Assembly (NCBI GenBank): GCA_019925795.1
Contig: CM034305.1
Coordinates: forward strand, 92,230,433-92,294,432
Length of the DNA stretch: 64,000 bases
DNA from: Dendrobium chrysotoxum
Taxonomy: Eukaryota; Streptophyta; Magnoliopsida; Asparagales; Orchidaceae
Direction of reading: 5' to 3'
Part shown: piece by piece, positions 54,089 to 64,000 of the stretch
Layout of the letters: every line of letters starts with the position of its first letter
How positions within the stretch are numbered: position 1 is the stretch's first letter
The notes under the pieces: generated by a model
Databases searched by the model: none
What the model saw: the letters and a program-made list of their open reading frames with translations, nothing else
Told to the model about the DNA's origin: nothing
Translations under genes and position numbers: made by a program

Positions 54089-54146
<58 letters not shown>
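54089..54146. repeat. (AT)n microsatellite
   Basis: 58 nt of perfect AT repeats, apparently expanded inside the LINE. Confidence 0.95.
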
Positions 54147-54148
<2 letters not shown>

Positions 54149-54740
54149 TCCTCCTTAGTATTTAATCAATTAAATAAATTACTAAAAGCTAACTTCTTTG
54201 AAACATATATTGCTTTCGTAGACTCCTTACGAGCCTCTCTATATCCTTCCCAATTTATCAAGTTTTTACATCTAAATCAAATTTTATAACAAAGCTTCTT
54301 ATTTTGTATATTTTCTTACACATTTTGATTCCACCGTCAATTATTTTTACTATCAGGTGTTTTTTCTTTTAATTCTTCAAGCACATACTATGCAAAATTA
54401 CTAATATCACTAGTTATGTTTTCTCACATAACATTAGCTTCCTCATGAACAATCTAAATCTTGAGATCTTGAATCTTACTCTCAAAAATATTTTTATTAG
54501 CGTGTTTAAAAGCCCACATCTAATACTAGGAAACTATTTTACTTTATTTTTCATTTTTCACCATTTCATCTTAAAGTCCAAAACTAATAAGCGATGCTAG
54601 TTATATAAATTTTCATTCAGAATGACTTTACAATCTTTGCACTCTAAACGATCTTTTTTTCTAATACGAAAATTAACAATATGAGCAAAAAACTCCTTAA
54701 AAAATAAGTTAGGTGTAAACATCAAGTTTAATAGTGTTGT

Positions 54741-55780
54741 CTCATTATTTTTTTGTTGAATTAATGGTAAGCTCGCATTGTTTTTATGTAGCTAACCCTT
54801 AAATCATTTTGAATGAACTTACAAAAAAGTAAAGATCCAACATTGATCTCGTGCATGATAGTTCTACCAATTATTGATGAGAATGGACTTTTGTTTTGAA
54901 AACAAAATAGTATAAAATGTTTTTTGCTTTGTATAAACTTGAAATATTAGGATAAAAAGATTGAGCAAATATAGCATCAAATTATTTACCCAATAAAAGC
55001 TTACCAACCCCTAACAAATAAGAGGAAGATGAAAAGAGGAAATTGTTGACCTCAAACTTTGCATAAAAAATTAATCCAATTAAATGCAACGACAATGACG
55101 AACAATGGACATGACATCACATGAGGCCAATTCGGTATGTCTCGATCATTGTTAAAACCACTCAATCATCGCACAACTCTAGAAATGAATCGAGCTGATG
55201 AGTCAGGGACATCAAAATTACTTGAGTTGGACCTTTTTGTCATAAGAATTGTTATATACAATAAGAAAACAAAAAACAACCAAAATTATTCCACTCATAT
55301 GTGAGGTGATATGAAAAGAGAGAAAGAGATGACATCAAAGAGTATGATTGACCAAAATTTGCTTGCAACGTAAGTGATGACCATTTGTGAGTGATAGTAG
55401 ATACATTTTATGTTATTATAAACATTTCACTAAAATAAATGAAAGAAGCGTTTTATAAAAAATGTGAATAGAGTAATAAAATTCTATATGAAGATAATAA
55501 CTATAATAAATAATAGCATCTTATTTGATTAAAATTTTATTATTATTATTATTAACTAAATAAAAAATCAATAAAAAAATCAAAATTAAAACCAAATTTG
55601 TTGAACATCTTCCTCATATCCCTACAAATCTTGCACCTCGATGCCATGCTCATGCCTATCCTGCTAACTGTCATCTTCCCATCCATCATCCACAATAACT
55701 TGAAAAGGACAACAACATTAAGCTTGACATAAGCTCACAAAAAGCTAATGTCATATTAATCATATCTTTATGATTACTCT
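54741..55780. other. SKI2 upstream intron, no feature seen
   Basis: AT-rich sequence between the LINE and Y copy F. Nothing recognised. Confidence 0.4.
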
Positions 55781-56282
55781 CAAAGACGTGGCAAGTGTCA
55801 TCTAATCAAGTGATTTTGCCACATGACACTACTAAATTACGATTACAACAAAGGCTTTTTGATGGGGTGGATCACTGCAAAATAATACCGCTAAACTACG
55901 GTCTTGGGAAAAACCTTAGAGTTCTCTAATGGCTTAATCCTTTGAGTTATGAATCATTATTTGCACTTGATGAGGTACACAACCCTCTATGAATTAAGGT
56001 CAATTTGAATTTGTCCCTTTATACAAACAACCATCCCAATTCTATAAGGTCCCATTAGAAAACACAATCCATAGATTCTAAGATCAAGCTGTATCGACTA
56101 CCTCTTTTAATTAAGTAGAAAATGATCCATCATAAGTTGAGATGACGAAACCATTGAACCTTGATCGCATTCATCACCATTCCTCCACCATCCATTCTAA
56201 GCTAACAATAACAAAATTCATCTTTTCAAAACAAAATCGCAACTCTCAAAGAAGAGTTAGGCGTGAATTTTTGGAGCCCATA
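55781..56282 (-). mobile_element. LTR family Y, copy F (truncated head)
   Basis: The minus strand starts TATGGGCTCCAAAAATTCAC at 56282, identical in its first bases to copy D. It keeps the AATGGTTTCGTCATCTC and TTGACCTTAATTCATAG blocks, but lacks about 290 bp after the start, including the GCGCAAGCCC block. The far end is undefined. Confidence 0.65.
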
Positions 56283-56966
56283 GTTTGTGGTAAATGGGGT
56301 GACAGAGCATTCTATAGATTTAATTTAGTTTTAGTTATTTTTTTCTCTTTTAATAAAAGGATAGAGAGCATTCACTTTTATGTTGATCAATATTTGAAGA
56401 AATATTACACATGGTGACCTAATTTAAAAAATTTGTACCTAAATGTCCCCTACAACACAATTCGCATTTCGTTATATTCTAGCATGAATACTTAAATTTT
56501 TTAACTCCCTTGTAACACAAGATAACATTTTTATATTATCCTATAAATACCAGTATAATATGATATGGTCCTTAAAATTTTTACATGAGGCACTTTTTAA
56601 TTTTTAACTCTATATCATGTGAAGATATCTTGTAAAATATGGGACAATTATTCTTTTACTTTTTATCTAGTTCTTACTAAGAATCCCCTATAAGATATGA
56701 TCCTTTAGTCAATTTCTTTTTTTTTTTGGTTGTATGATAAAAAGAAAATTGGTCTTTGAACCAAACATACACAACATAGTTCTAGCAAGCTAGAGGTTAT
56801 TGACAATCTTTTGTGCAGAGCTTGCAATAAAAATATGCTAGTTCTGAATTAAGCAAGACTGAAATGCAAGTGTATGTGCCGTTCAAGAAAAAAAATTAGA
56901 GTAGAATATCTATCTCACAAGAAACTGAATTATCCTAGTATTGTCTACTCAAATCACTATATACAA

Positions 56967-56998
<32 letters not shown>

Positions 56999-57495
56999 CC
57001 TACAAATCCGAATTGAAAAGGAGTTTTCCAAAGTTCCTATTGCAATTGCTGAAAGTTAAATTCAGTGAATAAAAGATTTCTGAACCTATGATGTTGATGA
57101 AAGACATATCTACCTAAGTTGAATCTCCTAATATATGATGTGGATCAGAGCATATGCACTCTTAGATTCCTATAAGATTTTAAAGTAGAGCTTTCACTCC
57201 ACTACATTTGTTATATCTCCATAGAATTCAAAATCCTAATCATCTTATGTATCATATTTTAATTTCCTAATTGTTCGCTTGCTCCTTCATTGAAGCAATA
57301 AGTCGCACTAGATTTAACTTAAAGCACGACCGATGCAATAATTAAATTATGAACGAGAGCAATTAAAAACAACATTAAATGTGGCAAGAACTAGAGTCTA
57401 CTTTGGTAATTCATATTTTACATCACATACGACAAGTCCAAAACTAAATGTTTAGCGAACCATGGAATAGAAAATACAAACAACAAATTTCATTA
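56283..57495. other. SKI2 upstream intron, no gene seen
   Basis: AT-rich, with a (TA)n run at 56972-56998. No exon candidate for the SKI2 helicase core was found here. Confidence 0.4.
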
Positions 57496-58029
57496 CTAAG
57501 TGTTGGCTCAAGAAAAATGGCGTGAACGCATGAATCCTACTTTGCAGACACAGGATTCCATTTCTCTTACGTCAGATTGTAATTAACCATATTTCCCCTG
57601 AGGGTAGTGTCATGGTTTAATTAGATCTAGGGTTCTTACTTCCCATGAGCGCAAGCACTCATACTTAATTACCCCTCTTAACATGTAAGAGAGCACTCTC
57701 GATTGAGGATGAATAAATTTTAAGTATTTTAATCTCAATTATAAGAAAAAATGGAGGTAAACTGATCAAGATCCCATGGTTCCGTTGTCCCGGATATACT
57801 GTAGATTTCAGTCTACCAACACTAACAATCATTGACCGTAGTGTCCAGGGAATCTGATTAGCAGCCATGGGTTGCCTCCTCTCAGGGATCCCGAGTAGAG
57901 AGAGGTGGTTAGATTTGAGTTTTAATTTTATTTAGATTTTGGGGTTTACATTTATTTGAATACCCAGAAGTTGATTTGATTTGAGATTTTATAACTTAGT
58001 TTAAAAGTTACACAAAAGTTTTAATTTGA

Positions 58030-58860
58030 AGAGGGTCTTATGGCTTCTCTTGGAAGTAGCCCAGGTGTTTTGAATTTGGGTCGGGACATACGGCTTTTAT
58101 AGAAAGTAGCCCGTAGGTTTAATTTGGAGTGGGGCTTACGGCTCTATTTATGAGTTGCCCAAAGATGGGTCTTACAACCTAACTCTACAGTAAGGTTGTT
58201 CGGGGATTTAATTATTCTGGGTAGGTTTTATGACTTCCCTTAGAAAGTTGCTTGAAAAGCCGGTCTTATAACTTAATTCATTTAAATTAAGATGCCCACT
58301 GGTTTGAACTGGATTGTTTGGGGTTTAGGATCATTGCAATTTGTTTTGCAATTTTTTTTCTAAAATGTGGGTCTTACGACTTCACTTAGAAGTTGCCCGT
58401 TGGCTTGTAGGATTGATAGGGTCGATATACTTCATTTTAAAAGTTTTCCTAACGCATGGGACTTATGACTTCACTTAGAAGTAGCCCGTCGGTGGGTCTT
58501 ACAACCTAACCCTATAAATTAGGATGCCCATGAATTTGTATTTAATTGTTTGAATTTTAGGATTATTGCAATTTATTTATCAATTTTCCTAAAATATGGG
58601 TATTACGACATCATTTAGAAGTTACCCGATGGCGAGTCTTACAACCTAATCCTATACAGACTAGGATGCCCAAGAATTTTGGTTGAAAGGTCTTATGGCT
58701 TTCGTAGAAGTTGCTTGGTTATTTGTAGAAGTGTTAGGGTTGTTGTACTTCATTTCAAAAGTTTTTCTAACATATGGGACTTACGACTTCACTTAGAAGT
58801 AGCCCAATAGCGGGTCTTACAACCTAATCCTATAGACTAGGATGCCCATAGGTTGAAATT
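58030..58860 (+). repeat. Hairpin-unit array in Y copy G
   Basis: About twelve units framed by GGGTCTTAC and GCCC. Two forms occur: one with inner stem ACTTC/GAAGT (58369, 58459, 58773), and one with inner stem ATCCTA/TAGGAT (58494, 58635, 58814). The two forms tend to alternate. Homologous to 18245-18815. Confidence 0.8.
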
Positions 58861-59130
58861 GTTGAGTGGACAGTAGTTGTTTGACACTAGACCACCGTGG
58901 TTTTCAGTTGGTTGTTTTACTAGCAATCGTATTTACTAGTTTGACCAGTTGTCGTTGTGACACTAGTGTTCTTTGCTATAGTATTTTTTTTTCTGTTTTA
59001 GTATATTACTTTTTTTGCACCAGTGTACTAGCAGTTTGTTGCAGCACTTGCTCTTTCAGCATTAGCATTTATCCTTAATATTAATTTAATTTCAATGCTT
59101 AATTAATTTCATTTATTTGTTTGCAAAGAG

Positions 59131-59300
59131 GTTGTACAGAAGAGACTTTGGAGAGCTTGCAGAGTGTTTTGTTCTGTTGGAAAGTTTCAGAGCTATTGTT
59201 TGAAGAGCTGTTAGTTGTACATTAGAGACTTTGGAGAGCTTGCAGAGTGTTTTGTTATGTTGGAGAGTTTCAGAGCTATTGTTTGAAGAGCAGTTAGTTG
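59131..59300 (+). repeat. 83-bp tandem duplication in Y copy G
   Basis: GTTGTACA(G/T)(A/T)AGAGACTTTGG starts at 59131 and 59214; units differ at only a few bases. Shorter AGAGCTTG/GAGAGCTGT motifs continue to about 59420. Confidence 0.9.
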
Positions 59301-59991
59301 TGAGTATTTGAGTCTGAGAGCTGTGTATTTGGAGAGTCTTAGAGCTTTTGTTTTATGAGTTGTTTGAGAGCTGTTCTGTTGAGTTGTTGTTTGGAGAGAG
59401 TTTTGGAGAGTAGTGTTGTATATGTTTATTAATGGAACTCTCCCTCTTTCTTTTATTACATTTTATATTATAATTTGCTCAATTGATTAATTTCAATGCT
59501 TTCAAATTTTAACCAAAAAATCCTGGATTTAAATTGTTCTTTCAGATTTTAAAATTGCTCTTGTATTATTATAATTTTTTTATTAATCAATCAATTAATT
59601 TTAATTATTTTGATTAATTAATTTTAATCAATTAATTATTTTAATTAATAAATTAATTTAAAATTCAAATTGAATTGCTCTCCAATTGCTCCAAAAAAGA
59701 ATTTTAGTAATTTTCAGAAAATTTCGTCAGCCTCCCAGCGTCCCCTCTCCACCGGTGGAAATTAGGATGGCCTCTACCGTAATTTCTTCCAACCCGGACC
59801 TAAGGTCGACAGCGTAGGGTCTTCAATTCAAATTCTTCCCGTCCGGATCTAAGATACGATGACCTGGGGTCTTCAAATTTTAAAACCATCCGCCCGGATC
59901 TAAGATCACAGTGCGGGTCAAATTTAAAACCATCCGCCCAGATCTGAAATCGATGGTGCGGGTCTTTGAATACCTGTTTGAAAAATCATCA

Positions 59992-59993
<2 letters not shown>

Positions 59994-60032
<39 letters not shown>

Positions 60033-60035
60033 CTC

Positions 60036-60083
<48 letters not shown>
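59994..60083. repeat. (ATT)n and (AT)n microsatellites
   Basis: An ATT run at 59994-60030 is followed after CTC by an AT run to about 60083, directly upstream of the U5-like region; the AT run may serve as the TATA region. Confidence 0.95.
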
Positions 60084-60086
<3 letters not shown>

Positions 60087-60844
60087 AAAGAGAGGGAGAG
60101 AAGGGTTTAAGTCGGGGTCGGCTAGGACACTTGGGTCCGGTCGGAGGAGCACAGTCGAACAGTAACAAAAGAACCGAATGAGCCACTCGTGTAATCTCTA
60201 TACCTCCTGTTAAGCGACGAAGTTGGACAACAAAAGGGAGTCAAAGGAGCAAAATCGAACGGCAACAGAGGAGCCGAAGAAGCGACTCGTGCGATCTCTG
60301 CCCTCCTACGAAGCAAGGAAGTTGGACAGCAACGACGAAAAAGAGAGATGACAAGTGGACGGGAGGTGGTGGTTGGTCGGGTTCGGTCGCGTTGGAGGCG
60401 AAGGCTGGGGCGTCGGAAGGTTGGGGCGTCGAGCTCGATCGGACGTAGGCGGCGACTGGAGCGTCAAGGCGAGTTGGTTCAGGCAGAGGTGGACTAGGCG
60501 TGTCGGGCCGATTGAGAGAGTCGGACGTCGGGGTAGGATTCGGCGGAAGTGAAGAAGATGGAGGACTTGTTTGCAGTTGGGAGGCGGCTTCGCAGACAGG
60601 GAAGATAAACCGAGCGTAAGTGTAATTCTTTTTTTTTATCTGGTTTCTGTCTTTTTATTTGTTTGGAATGTTGAAGAGAAGTTGCGGGAACAAAACGTTG
60701 CTTCGTTTGGCGCTCAACTGTCGATGGTGGAACCGAGACGTAGAGTGTATGTCAGTTGTAGAGATAAGCATTTATTTGAATTTCTCTCTATTTTCTATTT
60801 TTTTAGTAAACACTAAGATCAAAACAAAATACAAAGAAGAGTTG

Positions 60845-61555
60845 TGTAGGGTGGATGTCACCCAGAAGAGCTTATACAATACAATACAAACATTTTTCGC
60901 ACTTCGAATTGATCTCCCTTAAGCACTCCCTTTCCACACTCTCTCTAACACACTCAGTGTTTGTTCAAGAAAATAACTGCCAGCCCTAATAAATTTGACC
61001 AAAATTCTATTTTAATTAAGTACACAAGTTGTCACTGGCGCCGCAACGCTACAAACTGAACTAGCACTGTGGTGCCGCTGAGTTTATCCGTTGCGGCGCT
61101 GGGTCTGAATCTTTGTGTCGTTTCTCCAGTGAAATATTCCAACTGTTACACCGTGATGCTCTGACGATTTGGTGTCGCAGCGCTACCTCAACTTTGGGCA
61201 CTCAAAGAAACGGCATTGGAGCGTTGATTTATTTCCAAATTTTCCTAAGAGCATATTCTCTATAACACTGGATTATGGGTGCCGGGGCACTGGCAACTGT
61301 CGAGTACACGGCACCAGGGCGCTGAATTAAGTTGAAAAAAATCCAAGAGTAAGGTGCTACGACGCTTCTGGACTGGCACTGCGGCTTCAAAGTGATGCAT
61401 GGAGCGCTGCAAAGCTTGATAAGATGGCGCCACAACGCTAGGCTCTTTTCCACATTTTGAGCCCTTTTACTTGAATTTTTTGCACAACCACAATCAAAAT
61501 AAAGACTTTAACAAGAAAACATATACAAAAATAATAATAATAATTTCCACTAACA
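60845..61555 (-). repeat. 3' LTR with GCGCCGCAACGCT repeats
   Basis: The minus strand starts TGTTAGTGGAAATT; the proposed end CACCCTACA at 60845 is less certain. Between 61030 and 61440 it holds about ten scattered GGCGCCGCAACGCT-like motifs, and similar motifs reappear at 63880-64000. Confidence 0.6.
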
Positions 61556-61575
61556 AATTCCGCTAAACTTAAGTA

Positions 61576-61595
61576 ATTGCTTGTCCTCAAGCAAT
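61576..61595. repeat. Perfect 8-bp stem-loop near the polypurine tract
   Basis: ATTGCTTG, loop TCCT, CAAGCAAT. It corresponds to the TTGAGGACAAGC hairpin typical of Athila/Tat 3' regions. Confidence 0.85.
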
Positions 61596-62588
61596 TTCAA
61601 ACCATTTGTGATTATAATACTTTAATAATCCCCTAAATTGCAACGTTAAAATGTTAAGAGCAAGATAATACTTTACTCATTATGTTAATTGTAATAATTC
61701 GGCAGTTGATAACTCCAATCAATGCAATCATTAACAAACATCCTAATTCATCATTGCAACTAATATTCTTATTAAAATCATCTCCTAAATGTGTAAGTGC
61801 AATGGTTGATAAACTTAGTTAGGTTAAGTGACTTTAGATTTAGGAAAATTTCATATTCATTTAATCTTTTAAGTTCAATTCAAATATTATAATGTATTAT
61901 ACTTTCTACAATTTTTCATTAAAAACTCAGACTCTTCAGGTAGAGTTAGATTTTTTAGGTACCAATTTTTTATATTACAATATTGATTTCTCATTCTTTT
62001 TCCTTTTCTTTTTTTTGTCATTTTTCTTTTACTTTTACTGAGTACCTTTATAATGATGCTGAATATTTGTTTGTCTCTTCCTTTAAAGTAATCTAAGTTT
62101 TAATTAAAAGGAGTTATAATGCCATTACTACTAGTTGAAATAAATTTTGTAATTAATATAATTATTACTCTTTTCCTAAATGTTAGTCATTCAAATCTAA
62201 ACTAAGTAGTCAAGTGCTTCTTATTGGTTAGGAGCTAATTTAGTAAGAAGTATTAGTTTTAATGACTTCCATTAGTTATTGTTATGATTGTTTAACCGTA
62301 ACTATCTTTCACTTCTTATTCAATTAATCATCTAGAGGGTTATATATTTCTTATTTTAACTAATTCAATTTACAATTTTAAGTAATTAAATTAATAATCT
62401 TTAGTTCAATTGAAAAGAAAGTAAGAACAATCAATAACTTAAATTAGGAAGCAAGGCATTGCATTTAACTATAACTTGGATGGACATACTCATTTTGAAC
62501 TACATAAACAAAAACAAATAAAAACAATAACTTAGAAAAGTAAAACAAAAGAAGATACAATAAAAACTGAAAAATAACAAAAAAAAGA

Positions 62589-63770
62589 TCAATCATCTTC
62601 CTCGTTGTAGTTTGCTGCGACTGGTGGTGGTGGTACCGGTGTTGGGTGATCCTGCCACATGTAGAGATCAAAAGTGTAGGCATCAGGGAAAAAATGTTGA
62701 TCAGGATTCTCAAACAACAAGCTATTCTTAAACATCCCAACCAATGCTTTTTTAAACTCCGAAGCATATTGGCATTAACACTTCTGCATATTCATCATAT
62801 AATCCATCTAATGCATCATTCCCTATTACTATTGCTTGTTTTTCATCAAAATAAATATGCATTCCAGCCATTTGATCCCTGAGATCGGCTACCTGCTCTC
62901 CTAAGGTCCAAGAGGGTCTGAACCTAGGCTGACTAGAACTCGGCTAGCTAGAGGTAGGATGGCTAGAGCTGGGAAGCTGCCCTTCTTCTCAGGTATTGTC
63001 CTTAATTTTTTTTTATTATGGGTGATAGCAGAAGTAGGGAAGAGTTGCTCTTCCCCCAGTTTCACCCATAACGCCCACAAATAGGCACAGGGAGTAAATT
63101 AAAGAAGCGTGCCCAAAATCTAGAATTTTAAAACCCCTAATCATATACATAAGGAAATAATGCATAACTTTCCCTACATATATCGAGCGAACCATTTGAA
63201 TAGAATAATTCAAATAAGCTCTCTCCCTGGTCACCTCACTAATATTTGTGTTTGGAAAAAATCGGTCATAAATAAAATAATGCCAAGCTTTAGAAACTTT
63301 ATTAAGAGCAGAAGTAGAAAAGTTAACAATTCTTCCCTCCCGTATTTTCCACATTGCTCCGCTGTGTGGCTTAGTTAACACCCTAAGAATCTCTTGGGGG
63401 TCTATAAAGGAATTAACAAAAGTAGTATACTCATCAAATTTAAAATTTTGGAACTTATAAATCCTATTAATACTAACACAATCAAAAGGGAACCATTTCC
63501 CCCTCACAAAAGATTTGTTGTTTTGGGCTTCCTTTGCATTCGCAAAAAACTCCCAAATAAGAGGCACAATATAAGCAGAGGGTTCCTCACAGAAATGTAC
63601 CTTACCCCCTATTCATGATGGTATAATCAACAGCCCCCTGGACTTCTAAACTCTCTCTTAGGCTTGAATAGTTATATTGGCATACCTCCTTCTGCTTCAA
63701 CGCTAATGAAGTGCTTCTTTTCATAAGCTGAGGAAGCATGCTTCTTGCCCAAGGAGATCTTAGGTGCCAT
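62589..63770 (-). pseudogene. Putative plant transposon protein (Transposase_32-like)
   Basis: Starts MAPKISLGKKHASSAYEKKH at 63770. The main block (63567-63016 frame) reads IWEFFANAKEAQNNKSFVRGKWFPFDCVSINRIYKF, a layout typical of the putative plant transposon protein domain (PF20167 as I recall it). It continues with WTLGEQVADLRDQM near 62895 and TPVPPPPVAANYNEEDD before the stop at 62589. At least three in-frame stops or frameshifts. The function of the family is unknown. Confidence 0.75.
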
Positions 63771-64000
63771 TGCAAATTGGAGGATTGAAAACTCAAAATC
63801 ACAAAGAACACAATATAAGGGATGCAAACATTCAACGTGAAAAACGGAAGAAAACGGCTCATGCAACTTATATAAAGGTTTTGGCACCGCAACGCTGAGT
63901 GCTGCAACACAGCGACGCATAGTGTCGTTGGGCCAAATAAAATGACAGATTGGTCAAAAGTGGTACAGGCACTGCGGCGCTGATGTCAGGTGGCACTGGG

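Larger units (their letters stand above)
50300..54740 (-). mobile_element. RTE-like LINE, degenerate, interrupted by hAT3
   Basis: Read on the minus strand: CKDCKVILNENLYN and HRLLVLDFKMKW near 54650-54560 (region after the endonuclease). Then comes GGPNDIPIDVWKYLGD near 53810, followed by RMPD, where hAT3 is inserted. After the insertion come FGFMPGWSIMEAIYLLRSLM (51395-51340), MIFIDLEKAYNNVSREVL (51300-51250), LDDILLIDKTREGVD (catalytic Asp pair; 51030-50980), and RFRWFGYIKYW...GKGRPKTIWLE (50540-50420). The 3' end ATGTAGCCGACCCCACGTAG is near 50325-50344, then GTGATAAAGTC. Many stops. The endonuclease is largely missing. Confidence 0.88.
57501..60812 (+). mobile_element. Solo LTR, family Y, copy G (3.3 kb)
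   Basis: Starts TGTTGGCTCAAG and ends TTAGTAAACA with the perfect 5-bp duplication CTAAG (57496-57500, 60813-60817). Order: head with CCCATGAGCGCAAGCACTCA and ATCCCATGGTTCCGTTGTCC; hairpin array 58030-58860; 83-bp tandem 59131-59300; AT-rich block; CCCGGATCTAAGATC repeats 59790-59950. After these come (ATT)n and (AT)n, a TATATATATAAAC box near 60075, then GC-rich U5 with CGAACGGCAACAGAGGAG. No internal region. Confidence 0.87.
60845..64000 (-). mobile_element. Athila/Tat-like non-autonomous LTR element, cut by window end
   Basis: The 3' LTR is 60845-61555. Before it, on the minus strand, lie the purine-rich AAGTTTAGCGGAATT and a perfect 8-bp stem (ATTGCTTG/CAAGCAAT, 61576-61595). The TTGAGGACAAGC motif there is usual near the 3' end of Athila/Tat elements. 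Upstream is one decayed coding region (62589-63770). A TATA box CTTTATATAAG (rc near 63867-63877) and GCGCTG-rich repeats close the window. The 5' end is not included. Confidence 0.7.

Noticed and set aside
18245..58860. Regular short repeats as a CRISPR-like array
   Set aside because: Units are strongly diverged, spacers are irregular and themselves related, and the setting is a plant LTR; this is a degenerate tandem repeat.
1..64000. tRNA, rRNA or organelle-derived segments
   Set aside because: No cloverleaf-like A/B boxes, rRNA-like conserved blocks or organelle genes were noticed by eye; a dedicated scan (tRNAscan-SE, Infernal) was not possible.

Overview
This is a plant nuclear window: AT-rich, dominated by nested plant-type transposable elements (Ty1/copia, chromodomain Ty3/gypsy, giant solo LTRs, RTE-like LINE, hAT-like DNA elements), with widely split exons joined by GT-AG introns. 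No bacterial, organellar, tRNA, rRNA or CRISPR feature was seen. The species cannot be named. Several residues in the host protein recall grass SKI2 from memory, so a monocot is possible but not shown.

One host gene organises the window. Seven minus-strand exons (49743-49860, 43922-44075, 30601-31069, 16836-17050, 16321-16559, 667-793, 262-474) join in phase without a stop. They encode about 510 C-terminal residues of SKI2, the DExH-box RNA helicase of the cytoplasmic SKI/exosome mRNA-decay machinery. The helicase-core exons were not found and should lie beyond position 64000. Introns run from 192 bp and 276 bp to 15.5 kb, 13.5 kb, 12.9 kb and 5.7 kb, and the next one upstream is at least 14.1 kb. 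The long introns are mostly transposon sequence.

Layout, left to right. 0.8-16.3 kb: LINE tail; LTR-head copy A of a family I call Y; a decayed copia polyprotein split by a solo LTR of a family I call X (4902-6699, target duplication GTTTT); copia 3' region; complete solo Y LTR B (10884-15677, duplication CTAAT). 17-30.6 kb: Y copy C, a gypsy integrase relic, Y copy D, a solo LTR (23414-25471), a rearranged MAP-kinase fragment interrupted by a second X solo LTR (26326-27614, duplication CGTTT), and a hAT-like element. 31-43.9 kb: a full-length degenerate chromodomain gypsy element (31475-38843, duplication GTATG) with a hAT-like element inside its pol, then plain intron. 44-49.7 kb: a probable third X LTR and an antisense ATG8 micro-exon. 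50-57.5 kb: a degenerate RTE-like LINE carrying a hAT-like element that itself holds two smaller insertions, plus Y copy F. 57.5-64 kb: complete solo Y LTR G (57501-60812, duplication CTAAG) and an Athila/Tat-like non-autonomous element cut by the window end.

The most unusual signals are: (i) an apparently intact SKI2 gene stretched over more than 50 kb; (ii) seven copies of LTR family Y, with a conserved roughly 600-bp head and replaceable 3-4 kb bodies; (iii) arrays of about ten short hairpins in two Y copies whose stems appear to change in a compensated way; and (iv) captured MAP-kinase and ATG8 fragments. All protein matches were made by eye from remembered families; no database search was run.
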